A DNA stretch of 64,000 nucleotides. Origin: Scortum barcoo. Lineage: Eukaryota; Chordata; Actinopteri; Centrarchiformes; Terapontidae. A model generated the notes under the pieces. The model did not search any database and was not told where the DNA came from. It saw only the letters and a program-made list of their open reading frames with translations. The DNA is taken from NCBI GenBank assembly GCA_023238725.1, contig CM041531.1, forward strand, positions 22,116,143 to 22,180,142, in the 5' to 3' direction. Below are positions 24,674 to 36,587 of this stretch, one piece after another. The stretch's first letter is position 1; every line of letters starts with the position of its first letter. Made by a program: the position numbers and the translations under genes.

Positions 24674-25696
24674 TTATGCTACAGAGTCTGACAACAGCTC
24701 CACCTGTGTGCTTGCTGCCCTCTGGCCAGTCTCACGTTGTACTACCGGCTCGCTCAGTCTGCTGGTGTGAGTGGCCATTTCCTGGAAGAGCCTAAACAGC
24801 CGAGACTCTTGGAGACTCCCTTGTAAGTTCCTGGCAAAGAAGGTGTACAACACAGGGTTCACCGAGCTGCTGATAAAAACAAGGGCTCCGGAGCTATAGA
24901 TAATACTCTCTGGCACACATTCATTTTCTTTGCCTTTTATCAGGATGCAAACCAAATCAGTGATGTTAATGATATGGTAAGGCAACCAGCACAGCATGAA
25001 AGCTATCACCACAGTGTGTACAAGAACCATAGATTTTTGTTTGGAGTTGAAACTCATCTTCCTGAGCTGGGCAGCTACTAGACTGTAACATACAGTAAGA
25101 ATGATGAATGGCACAACAAATCCCCCCAAGGTCTCCAGACATGACAAGACGATAGTTTGAGTCACAGAGTTGATTTCCCTCATAAAACACTGCTTGTTTT
25201 CTTCGCTTTCATCCAAAGACTGGGTCAGTAATGCAGGCACTCCTAGAAGCGAAGCAAGGAGCCACAAAAGTATGACACATGTGTTCATAATGCTCTTGGT
25301 CCTCCAGCGCATCATCAAAAATGGGTGACACATGGCTAAAAAGCGCTCCACGCCCATGAGGGTAATGAAGAAGATGCTGCTGAACATGCACACCCTGATA
25401 ATGTACAACAAGGCTTTGCAGGAGGCCTCTCCAAATACCCAGCTGTGGTCTAGGGAGTAGATCCACAGAGGCAGGGTGATGAGGACCAACAGGTCAGCAA
25501 CGGCCAGTTGTAGGATGAGCACCACAGTGTGGGAGCGCTGCTTGACGTGCCTCAGGATAGTCCAGATCACCAGCATGTTCCCCGGGGCTCCCACCAGGAA
25601 GGACAGGCCCAGGATCACACAAGCCACCGCTGTCCCAGCGTCAAACTCCTCAGAGGCCATTTCCTCTGAAGACAAGTGTTCAGTCGAGTAGTTCAT
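24674..25696 (-). CDS. Leukotriene B4 receptor-like GPCR, copy B (single coding exon)
   Basis: A 340-aa intronless class A GPCR from ATG at 25696 (MNYSTEHLSS) to the stop at 24674. TM1-TM2 are almost the same as in copy A (GAPGNMLVIW, LAVADLL). From TM3 onward the sequence diverges: ERF in the DRY position, CWLPYH in TM6, NPVLY in TM7, and a cysteine pair at EASCKA and NKQCFM. All seven helices and the disulfide cysteines are intact, so it is probably functional. The cytoplasmic tail differs completely from copy A. The likely role is a lipid-mediator chemoattractant receptor on leukocytes, inferred from family resemblance to LTB4R. The short upstream in-frame extension (to 25762) mirrors that of copy A and is treated as untranslated. 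Confidence 0.8.
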   Translation of the reverse strand: MNYSTEHLSSEEMASEEFDAGTAVACVILGLSFLVGAPGNMLVIWTILRHVKQRSHTVVLILQLAVADLLVLITLPLWIYSLDHSWVFGEASCKALLYIIRVCMFSSIFFITLMGVERFLAMCHPFLMMRWRTKSIMNTCVILLWLLASLLGVPALLTQSLDESEENKQCFMREINSVTQTIVLSCLETLGGFVVPFIILTVCYSLVAAQLRKMSFNSKQKSMVLVHTVVIAFMLCWLPYHIINITDLVCILIKGKENECVPESIIYSSGALVFISSSVNPVLYTFFARNLQGSLQESRLFRLFQEMATHTSRLSEPVVQRETGQRAASTQVELLSDSVA

Positions 25697-26830
25697 GGTG
25701 CGAGTGTGCGTGCTGACAGCAGTGTCAGTGTGAAACAGAAAATCAAAGTGCTGTACAAGCAAGTCTTAACTTCCGTTTATGGCTGTGGTTTACAATTTTA
25801 TCACTAATACATCACAGAACATGTCTGTAATAATTTAAATATGTATGTATATTTGATTTCAGTGTAATGATTTACTTTCACTGCAAACACAGAAGTCAAA
25901 GGTCTTTGATTGTGCCTTTATTGAAATCACCAGTTAAACCTCAACTCTGCTACTCCTAAAATAACCTGCTCTCATTTGTTGTAGTTTTGCAATGGTTTAC
26001 ATCCAACACCATGTGTATTACTACCATCTTCTGCTCCAGAGTGTCAGAAACAACATATTGTTGATAATAGTTCTGTTGTGTTTGTTTCCTGCATTTGCTA
26101 CCTAAAAAGGTGTATCCAGCTTCTCAGGTTATTGCAGCTTCTGTGCAATTACCAGTTATGCAAAATACATCAAATGACTTTGTTTTCTTTCCTAAAAATA
26201 CATTATATCTTTCTCCTTTCCCCAGGTTATCACCGTTAGCAGACAATGATCACCTTTTGACCACCTGTGCTACAACAGAATGCAGGAATTATTTTCTCCT
26301 TGTCACAAAAATTTATTTTTGTAGTTTTTACATGTTCATGTATTTGCTATATTTCTGAGACGGTAGATGAAAAGCTAAGCTATCCTCCCCCAACAACCTT
26401 TGTAATTGCATTTGTAACAACGCTCACACACACCTTAACTTTGGACTCTCTGTGAACTCCATCTGTTGTGTGGAGGGCAACCAAAGAAATAGTTAATTAT
26501 TACCGTGACTTGCCTTTTCACCGATACAGTTAGAATAATTCCTGAGCCCAGAACACAGTATAAAATATTCTGTCTAATATACAACCCTTGTTCACCACTG
26601 TCTTGAACGTTCACAATGGCAGTGTGAGGAATATACAGTATAATATGACTAATTATCTTTTTATAGATTGAAGATAGAGCTATGGTGTCTAATTATGCTT
26701 TCACTTTCAATTCTGACCTTCACTGTTCTTCAGGAAAGTGATCAGTGCCCCACCTTAAGGTTCCACTATAACAGCTTATGGTTTAATCGTTACCGTACTT
26801 CATCCACCTCTACACTGTTTCACATTAGAG

Positions 26831-26854
26831 TGTAACCTACTTTTGTAGGTTACA
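26831..26854. repeat. Perfect 10-bp hairpin with TTTT loop
   Basis: TGTAACCTAC at 26831-26840, four T residues, then its exact reverse complement at 26845-26854. It is short and isolated, with no adjacent gene. No role can be assigned. Confidence 0.8.
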
Positions 26855-28400
26855 GAGGTTTAAGCCTAATTCATCACATTTTTCATGAATCCCTCCGGCA
26901 GCTGATGTCTGGCTTAAAATATGACCATTTCATGATTTACAGACATTGTTTTCTTGTTAATTTTGTGAAGCTAAATCAAAACTGCTGTACTTCACTTAGA
27001 GATCTGAAGCTTTCAAGCAGGTTCGGTGATTGGCCACATCCCAGTGTCACAGCAGCTGTGATGGCTGATGAAAAACACCTGCAGTGACACTTTCTTTTTT
27101 TACTTGACTATTTTTGACAAATGAGTCCTGTGATTAAAATACACAACATTTATAAAAGGTGCATGAGACGGTGAAAGCCCATCGAAATAACTAACTTATT
27201 TTTAAAGTGTTGGAACCACATGCTAAATATGCAGTCACTTACTGTAGTAACCAGCAGTGATATCTATCAAGACAAAAAAAATCTTGCCTGCAAAATTTCA
27301 AAGAAAAAAAGTTCAGCACTTATAAATAAAATAATACAAAGGAGTTCAATTGTCTCATATTCTTCACAAATTGTCTCAATGAACTGGGCTATAGAGGAGA
27401 TGCAGCAGCAAGAGACTTTGCACTATATAAAAATGAATTCTGTCCAGCTGTGATATGGCTTAAAATCCCTGCATTGTTACTCGAAACTCTGGTGGTAGAT
27501 TTGAAATTACTTCAAGTTATGACAAGACATAAAAGTGCAGATTGAGTGATTGACTTTTATAATTTAAAGGAATGTAAATATACAGACTATATGGAAGTTT
27601 TTTTTACAGATGGATCAAAAGATAAATTAACATATAATACAGATTCTGCAGTTCAAAGCCACAGAGTTGACACATCCAAAACAAGTTCACATTTCTAAAG
27701 TGTGTTGAGCTGTAATTTATTTTGATGGTTTATCTCCACTACTACTACTACTACTACTAACCCTAGCCCTCCACTACAGAGTTTGTAGTGACCTTTAGCC
27801 ATACAGCTTTACGTCAGGTGCATCCAGTAATCTCCGAGACCTACTCAATTAACATAGTGACCATATACACAAGAGAAATTAAACAAGGCACTGATGTCAC
27901 ATGAATCTGTTTTCCCTCCAGGTCACTCTGAGTAATGAGAGAGTGGACAACCTGACCAAAATGCTGTTTCAAAAGTAAACACAGACATCTGTATTAAACT
28001 TCAAAAAATCAGATAGAAAAGCGCACTGCATGGAAAAAAAAAGAAAAAAACAAGTGGAAATGGCTTTGACATCAAGAGATAGGGGGAAGACATATTCACT
28101 TAATTCAAAACAGAAAGATTATTGTGAGAAATATGAGAGGAAATACAAAAAGAAGGAAATGATGATGAGATTAAGAACAAGACACTGTCATCTGAACGGC
28201 ACACTTCACATTATAGGTACCAGAAACTGCACATTATGCTTATTAGATGCAATAAATGTACATTAAACAGACATGATGGAGGAAATGAGCAGGGATGTGA
28301 GGAGCAACTTTCAAAGAAGGAGAAGAGGCAGAGGAAGAGAGAAAACATGGAAATCAGTATCAAGCTGTTAAAATTGGAGGGGAAAATCATAGTGTGGAGG

Positions 28401-28448
28401 GAAATAATCAAACAGTGGCAACAGGAAATAATCAAACAGTGGCAACAG
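28401..28448. repeat. 24-bp unit duplicated in tandem
   Basis: A 24-bp unit at 28401-28424 (beginning GAAATAATCAAACAG) is repeated exactly at 28425-28448. The lack of divergence suggests a recent local duplication, and the site could be a polymorphic minisatellite. Confidence 0.9.
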
Positions 28449-28751
28449 CATTGGGATAATGAGACGAAATGAAGACATAAAGTACAAAGTGATGTAGAAG
28501 GAGCAGGAAACAGAGAGTCCAACACAAAGGAACAATGAACCTGAATAACACTTTTTATCATAGGCAAACTGTAATCAGTGTGGAGAAAAGGAAAAAGGGA
28601 GATTGTTCTGCTGCAGAAAGTACTGAGTGGAAAGAAAGGAGGCTGCAGAGAGTAAAAATACCAGAGCACAGGTTTAAATATGTGCTCGAGTGTGTGTGGA
28701 TATTTTAGTTTCTGGTACCAACCAACACAAGACAACAGTGGTCAAGCAAAA

Positions 28752-28832
28752 CCAGTAGGGGGCAGTAATGCAACTAAAAGGATGCACACTGTAGTTCAAA
28801 GGCTTTAAGCGGAAAAAGAAGAAGAAGAGGAG
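28752..28832. mobile_element. Short interspersed repeat-like element next to the amfr promoter
   Basis: The segment starts with a GTAGGGGGCAGTAATGCAAC-like phrase, continues through GTTCAAAGGCTTTAAGC, and ends in an AGAAGAAGAAG tail. This arrangement is familiar from short dispersed repeats in fish genomes. The family name and boundaries are not established here. It lies within 170 bp upstream of the inferred amfr first exon. Confidence 0.4.
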
Positions 28833-28991
28833 GAGGTGGTAGCAGCTTCCTTTAGCCAGCTGTCTGCTCCGTGAAATTAACATGACGATGTTGTGAACTG
28901 CGGCGTTCACGGTGCGACTGCACTGAAAGTACAACACTGAATCCGACCGGGGGACGCTGGATATTGTGTTAAACTACACTTGTGACAAATT
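28833..28991 (+). promoter_or_regulatory. amfr promoter and 5' non-coding exon
   Basis: GC-richer DNA leading into a donor at 28992 (CAAATT|GTAAGTG). The matching acceptor ends at 29490 (TTCCCTCACAG), followed by 79 nt of 5' UTR before the amfr ATG at 29570. The exon start was not determined. The splice pair is inferred from consensus alone and no transcript was available. Confidence 0.5.
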
Positions 28992-29569
28992 GTAAGTGTA
29001 CGCTTTGATCCGAGCTTGTTGGCTAGCTGCGTGGCTTTAGCTAACAAGTAGCTGTTGGGTAACGTTAGCCAGGTAAATAGTTAATGTGAGGGGCGTGAAC
29101 TGCTTTTTATTTCTAGTTACTTCTACAAACACCTTAATGTTAACTAGCTTGGCTCACAGTTTTGTCTTTGTTTGGCCCGTTTAACCAGCCACACTTTACT
29201 AAGGACACTTATATTTGATAGCAATGTGTAGCTTTTATTGAGCTAACGTCAAGTTAGGTTAGCTAACATCCGGCTAGCTAATGTCAGGTTTTTCGGAAAC
29301 TTTAAAATCTCTCACTTATATTCCCGCTTTAAAACGATTACTAAAGCATGAAACACCCTGACACAAAACTGGTAATACACAGACTCCTTATTGTAGCCAA
29401 GTTTTCCCACAAAGCTGATGTTTACACTCAACATCATTGTAATGAAGTTTGCTCAGAAGCTGGTTATTTAACTCTCGTCTTCCCTCACAGGGGGTTTGAG
29501 CTCTTGGATCGGAACAAAAGCACCATTTTATTTATCTACACCTTCAGAGGCTGAAGACTGAGCGCTGCG

Positions 29570-32500
29570 ATGCCTCTGCTGTTTCTGGAGAGGTTTCCTT
29601 GGCCCAGCCTGCAGACCTACACAGCGCTGAGTGTGGCTCTGCTGGCCGGCAGCCTCTTCAGCGCCTACACCACGGTGACCGACCCGGGCTTCGGGGCCCT
29701 GGAGACGGATGAAGCTCCTGCTCCGTCCGAGGTGGATCTGGAGCAGCTGAACAACGATGTCAGTAACTCTGAGCTGGCCACCACCGTCCTGTGGTATCTG
29801 GTCACTGACAGCCTCTTCGTGTGGGTGAGTGTCGACACAGTCACATTTATTGACAAGTAGGCTTTCACAGTTGTGTCGATTAGTTTGTGCAAAAGATATG
29901 AACATAGTAAAGTGGAGAAATAAAAGTATTTCAAGGCCGAAGTGTGCATGAAATAGAAAATAGACAAGGTTATAAAGTAGACAGTAGTATCAAAAATTAT
30001 TAAAGATAAAGACAATATGTGCAATGCGATTGAATTAAAAACATATTGGTCACACATGTGAACATTTACAAGGAATTTGACTTTTGATTTTTTTTTTTTT
30101 TTTTTTTACAATGCCTACACTGTATGTACACAGAAATAGAGATACAGCTTTAAAAAAGGACAACAGATTTTAAAAAAGGTAGAAATAAACATTAACATAC
30201 ACTACAGTGTGTGTGTGTGTTTATGTATGTATATAAAACAAAAAAGAAATTATAACACTAGCGGTAACAGTTTGTGGAGGAATGTGCAAAAATGTTTCTA
30301 GTTCAGGAGTTTGCTTTGCTTGTTATGATCTTGCAAAAACTCAAACTCACTTTATTCTCTATACTCCTGCATCCAGGTTTTGGTCAACACTTTCTGCTGC
30401 TCTTTGATGTTGATCGCTAAAATGATTCAGTATGTGGTGTTCGGCCCTCTTAGAGTCAGCGAGAAGCAGGTGAGTCTATATATCTAACGGTGTTACAGAT
30501 AAAGCTTCTTTTATGCACCTTCTTTCAGATAATCCATCTTGAATGTAGAGCTATCAGGAAAAAAAAACATGCATCTCATTTTCTCTGTGTTTCTTCCTCA
30601 GCACCTGAAAGACAAGTTCTGGAACTTCATCTTCTACAAGTTCATTTTCATCTTTGGCGTGTTGAACGTGCAGACGGTGGAGGAGGTGGTCATGTGGTGT
30701 TTATGGTTCTCTGCCCTGGTCTTTCTCCACCTCATGGTGCAGCTCTGTAAAGACCGATTTGAATATGTAAGCATGATAAACTGCATCACCCCTCCCTTCT
30801 TTTTTTTTTTTTTTTTACTCTTTCTGGTGCCTTACATAATGGTTTATAACTTCCTTATATTGAATATACTTAATTGCAATTTTCTGGTCCAATTCCACTG
30901 AGAATAAGTTCGGAGAATAACTGATGAAGTCATCCCTGATATTCAACCAACGTATCAGCTCACAATACAAAGCAGAAATCTTGAAATTTTCATGGGTCAG
31001 ATAGATGATTGATTCATAGTAGCATCATTTTATAGAGAGCTTATGGTGTTTTCTTTCTGCCTTTCAAGGAAACACCTCTGAAGTAGGTCACTATTTTTTT
31101 GTTTTAGCTATCGAGTCTCCAAGGTCTTAAAGCTATTGCTTGTTATAGCAGGATGCTGATATTTTCCAGAAATGTGACTTAAACAGTGTACCAGTGCTCT
31201 CTTAAAATGACTACCACATTACTATACTTATGTAGATTCACAAGGAAAATGTATGGCATTAATTATATAATTATTAGTTATAGGGACCTATAAAGGTAGC
31301 ACAAATAACTTAGAGCTTATTGAGGAAAGTGTTCATTATTAACATGCTTTGAGATATGAGATAATTTATACTGAAATAGAGATGGGCCTTAATGTGCCTG
31401 GGTGAAACCTGTTCCTTTTAACGCCGCACAGTAAACATGACAGGACTAGATTGTCATTCCTTGTGGCTGCAGAGTTACTCATAAAGACTTGAGAGTAAGA
31501 TAGCCTAAAGCTTAGCATTTGACAACACCTGATTAATGTATTTTCAAACTTTTACAAAGTGCTCTTTTTAAAAGTTGTTGTGAGGCGCCCCAGAAGTCTG
31601 ACAGTAACTGTACTCTTGTCAGCTCTGGCTCTATTAATAGTGCCTTGTACTGTCTTGCTAGGCTACTGATACTGTTTTCGTCAGTACATTGACATGTCCC
31701 CGTATCAGATTGTGCTCTGCATGTTGGGGGAAAACAAGCTATCAGATTTAATCATCTCTTCGCAATAAATGAAATTTAAAACCAACATTAACTTAATGAC
31801 TGACATAGTGTACTGAAAAGGTGATTTCTACCTGTTGTGCTTTAAAAAATACTTTGGTTTGTGTGTGCGACTGTGTGTTAGTCTTTGTTTAAGATATGCA
31901 TATATGCACGATCTCTTTAGGTTGAAGTCTGTTAGTTGTTTTAACCCAGCTGTCTTCCTTCCTGTCTCCCTGTTTCCGTTAGTTGTATCTTTGGGGTGAA
32001 GATCCCACATGTAGGTTAAACAGCTGAAGGTGATGGATGATAAGATGGTATGCTGTCAGTGTATGAGGAAACTGTGGAATAAAAGTTAAACAGAATTGAC
32101 CAGTTTTTATTTTTTCAGCTCAGCTGTGCTCATGTTTGTAATGAGGTCCTAAACTGTGTTTTATTCAGTGCAGATGGTGTTAGTTGTCAGTCTGAGGCAG
32201 TGTTTTGTCAGTACATGTTTGGGGGTTTTCTGTGTGAAGAAGTAATTGATTGAAATGGGTTGTGTAAAATCTGGATGGGCAAGGTTCAATCCCACTTTCC
32301 TCTCAATAACTAGAGTAGAATTTTTAGCTTGGTACTGTGCCTGAACACTAAAACTTTCTTGTTGATCAGTGGCCATTTTTGATTTAGGAAGATTTCACTT
32401 TTTAAATGTATTTGTTTTTCTATTTCATTTAACTGTTTGCCACCAACAGGTGCATGTTTCGAGTATGTCAACGTGCAGTGTCTGTATGACTTTATTTGTT

Positions 32501-35500
32501 TCACACTTTAAATAAATTTCAGCAAGAAACCAAAATAACATGACAGCAAAAAGAAATGGTGAAATGACACCATGTGATTGTAAAATACTTGATCAAAATC
32601 CTTTACCCATTGAATCTACTTATAATCCAAATTTTCTTGCTTGCAGCTCTCTTTCTCGCCCTCCACTCCCATGAACAGCCATGTGCGAGTGCTTTGCCTG
32701 CTGGTCTCCCTGCTGCTGGACTGCTGTGGCCTGGCTGTGGTCTGTGGTCTGCTGGGAGCTTCCCATGGCATGCACACTCTCTCCTTTATGGCAGCAGAGG
32801 TGAGAACCGTATTTCTTCAAATTTATTGTTTATTTTGGTTTAGCATGCTTATGTCTTTAAATAAGACAGTATAGTATTTAATAATCTAGTAATATGTTTC
32901 AGATTCTTCTTATTGAATTTGCTTTTATATTGAGATCAAGATTCTTGTCATATTATTTCAGCAAGAAACCAAAATTAACATGACAGCAAAAAGAAATACA
33001 TTTATTTTCAGCTGGTGAAATGGTGAAATGACACCATCATAGACACTGTTTTCTTATACCATGAGACGGGAAGTGTCTCCTCATGATAGAGGAACTTGTG
33101 CTTTTGCATGAAATTTCACACTGCAGACCTCATTATATGGTAGACACATAGATATTATGTCAGAAAAAGCCCTGTTGTGATAAATAACACTAATAATAGT
33201 TTCATTGAGATGTGGCCCTCAGTGTTGGTCATTCTGTAGTGAAAGTAGTAGACAAGAATTACATCATGTTCAACTGTTAACTTTTGTCTGCAGTGTCTGC
33301 TGGTGACTGTACGCACTGGGCATGTCATCATGCGGTAAGTCCCTTTAAAGCCTCCTCACACGGGCATGCACATGCTGCAGCAGAATGGATAATGTAGCCT
33401 GTGCGGTTTTAGACTTGGGGGCTAATGTTAGCAGCACCATTTGTTTTTTTTCTGGTTTTATTGCACAAGTGTGAAAGGCGTCATTGTCCCAGAGAGGGTG
33501 GTTAGGATTATACAAGCACCAGCAACCACTCTAATCCACCGAGGCGCTCATAGATACAGTATCTTTAGTTTGATATTAAAACTTGTAAACTGTTACCAGG
33601 AATAGTGCTGTACCCTGGTGCTTGCAAAATATTTTTGGTGACTTACTGTCCCATAATTTATAATAAATGTATGATGTTTTTGTTGTTATCTTGGTTTGTG
33701 TAACTTGTGTAACAACACATGGTAGATTTGGAGTTCAGCGCTGTTGGACTATTTCTACTCCATTTTCTTAACTAGGCATATTGGCTTAAAGCCATGTGTG
33801 GACAATGGGTAGTGTAAAATTTGGATAGGGATTGTGAACTTTGACTCCTTCTCATTGCACATTTTTTCTGTCAGTCAGTGTGTTGCTGTTCCATCTAATG
33901 AGAATGCTACCTGCTGTTCTACCTTGCATATTATATACTTTAATACTATCTTTGCTTCATGCATTCATGTAGTCTAAGTTGCCAGTCCCATCTAAGATAA
34001 AGGCTACATCATCCTCCGTACCTGAAGTTCACCATTGTTTCGTGGTCTCTGCATGTCCCATCAGATACTCCATTCATCTGTGGGATCTGAACCATCCAGG
34101 AACCTGGGAGAGCAAGGGGACATACATCTACTACACAGACTTCATTATGGAGCTGGCCATGCTCTTTCTGGACCTTGTGCATCATATCCATATGCTGGTA
34201 AGACACGGAGTGGAGCAGGTGTTGGCAGTGTGATGTTATGAAAATGCTGTTGTCTCCTTTTCTTCCCCCCTAATCGTGAAACTGCCCTGTCCATATGTCT
34301 CTCATTAGCTTTTTGGTAACATCTGGCTGTCCATGGCAAGCTTGGTTATCTTCATGCAGCTGCGCTATCTCTTCCACGAGGTCCAGCGCAGAGTGCGGCG
34401 ACACAAGAATTACCTTCGTGTCATCAACAACATGGAGGCCAGGTGATAATGTATTCTAATTGTATTTCCCCTTTTTACCTTGTTTTGGTGGTTGTCTTGT
34501 GTTATGGTGGTTCTTTGTGTAATGGGATTATTTCCAATGAGACCTTTGTATTTTCCACGAAACATTACTTGTTTCATCACTATTTGTGTATACTGTGAAC
34601 TCTGTACAGATTTGCTGTTGCTACTGCGGAGGAGCTGGCAGCTAATGATGATGATTGTGCCATCTGCTGGGATGCCATGTTGACGGCACGCAAACTGCCC
34701 TGCGGCCATCTCTTCCACAAGTAAAGTATTTTTTTACCAAATAGCAGTCCCTACATGAACTCAGTTATTACTGCAGTTTGTTGTACTAGCACTGCTGACC
34801 TGTGGCTCCATAGCCCAGAAATAGTTCATAGCAGTTCTTACCTTCTGTAATTTGATTTTCTTTGCTGTGATATATATCTCTTACCCTCTGTCCGCTTTAG
34901 TGAAATGGTCCTGATGTTTAACTTGTTCTGAGCCCTGAAACCCTTTTTTTGAAGGAAATACCATAATAACATTTCTGAGTTGTGTGTGTTTCCAGCTCTT
35001 GTTTGCGCTCATGGCTTGAACAGGACACCTCGTGTCCAACATGTCGGACATCCCTGAACATTAGTGGGGACGGGAGCCAGGCGAGAAGCCAGCAACAGGG
35101 TGGAGGTTTGGAAGACAACATTGGCCCAGTTGGAGCTGCTGCAGATGCCAGGCCGCATATCAACCAACACAATCACTTCTTCCACTTTGATGGTGAGTCT
35201 GCCAGACACAAATCCCAGGATGAGTCTGATTGAGGAGACGTCAGTGGGCTGTGCGTGATAATGAATTATAAAATCCATACATACATTCTCTTACAGGATC
35301 TCGCATTGCCAGCTGGCTGCCCAGTTTCTCAGTGGAAGTAATGCACACCACCAATATCCTGGGCATCGCTCAGGCCAACAACTCCCAGCTCATGGCCATG
35401 GTGAGTCCATGTTTACAGTGTGATGAAAGTCTTGGTTGGTTTTATCGGCGATAATACACCGATAGCAATGACAGGCCAGGTATTCAGTATTCTTTTTTTT

Positions 35501-36552
35501 TTTTTTTTTTTTTGGATAATTGCTGACAGTTTTTTTTTTTTTTTTTTAATACTACATTTGCGTGAAGCCAATCCTGCCATAATTTTGTCCCACTCTTCAC
35601 TCCCTGTTATATTGCATTGCATTGCATATTGCATATTGCCTCAAACTGTAGCCTGGGTTGTGTAACGTTACTTTGTTCATGTGCTATTTGGCTTCCTGAT
35701 AAATGCTTGTTGACACAGTGATATCCTTTCATTTAAACCAAAGATTTAGCAGAAACTGTTACCTACAAAAAATACCAGATATACTTTTTAAAAAAGAGTT
35801 CTAGTATTCATAATATTCCTCTGCTTGGAAATCACTAATACTGTATATTTAAGATCAACCTTTAAAAGTATTATCTTGTTATATTTTGCTCTTCCATCTC
35901 CAATGATCCTCCTCTAAATAATTTCTCTGTTGTCTTTGTTTCTGATGTGCCCTCTGGTCATCAGGCCCATCAGATCCAGGAGATGTTCCCTCAGGTGCCC
36001 TCCTATCTGGTGATGCAGGACCTACAGTTGACTCGCTCAGTGGAAGTTACCACTGACAACATCTTGGAGGGGCGCATCCAGGTGCCTTTCCAAACACAGG
36101 TCAGTGTTAAATATTAATATCAGTTTTATTTTTCAGAATTTTATCGATGCCTGAGGCTATTGTTTTGATAAGACAATGCTCCACAGATTTCTCCCGTAAT
36201 TCTTCTCTATAAGGGGCAGAATGCAACAATCTGTCACATATTTTGTCTGTGTTGCCTTATCAGGCCATAGAGCGCGAACCTGCACAGGCGAGCGCTGCTC
36301 CAGACGAGCAGGAGGGGCCTAGTGGAGCAGCTGAGCAGGGCCTCAGTGAGTCAGACAACATGGAGTTTAGAGGAGGTCGCTTCTCTAAGTCAGCTGAGGA
36401 GAGGCAGAAGATGTTAAAGCAGAGGAAAGAAGAGATGCTTCAGCAAGCACGCAGGTTTGTACGCTGCTCATAGGAAGCATTACTACAGTATGTATTATAT
36501 TGAAAAGAGGTTTAATTTTGAATAAAAATGTTTTTTTTTTAGCTGTACAAAT

Positions 36553-36587
<35 letters not shown>

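Larger units (their letters stand above)
25697..28751. other. Intergenic region between GPCR copy B and amfr
   Basis: AT-rich DNA with no recognisable exon. It contains a 10-bp perfect hairpin at 26831-26854, an ACT-repeat (about 27739-27760), a perfect 24-bp tandem duplication at 28401-28448 and A/G-rich low-complexity DNA from 28030 to 28670. The long open frames in that A/G-rich part are compositional artefacts. Confidence 0.6.

Noticed and set aside
22748..25696. Chemokine receptor identity for the GPCR pair
   Set aside because: The N-terminus lacks the usual chemokine-receptor cysteine, and the TM2-TM3 sequence resembles LTB4 receptors more closely. It remains a minor alternative.
28211..28735. 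174-codon minus-strand open frame
   Set aside because: Produced by A/G-rich low-complexity DNA, giving a leucine/serine/cysteine-rich peptide with no domain and no splice context.
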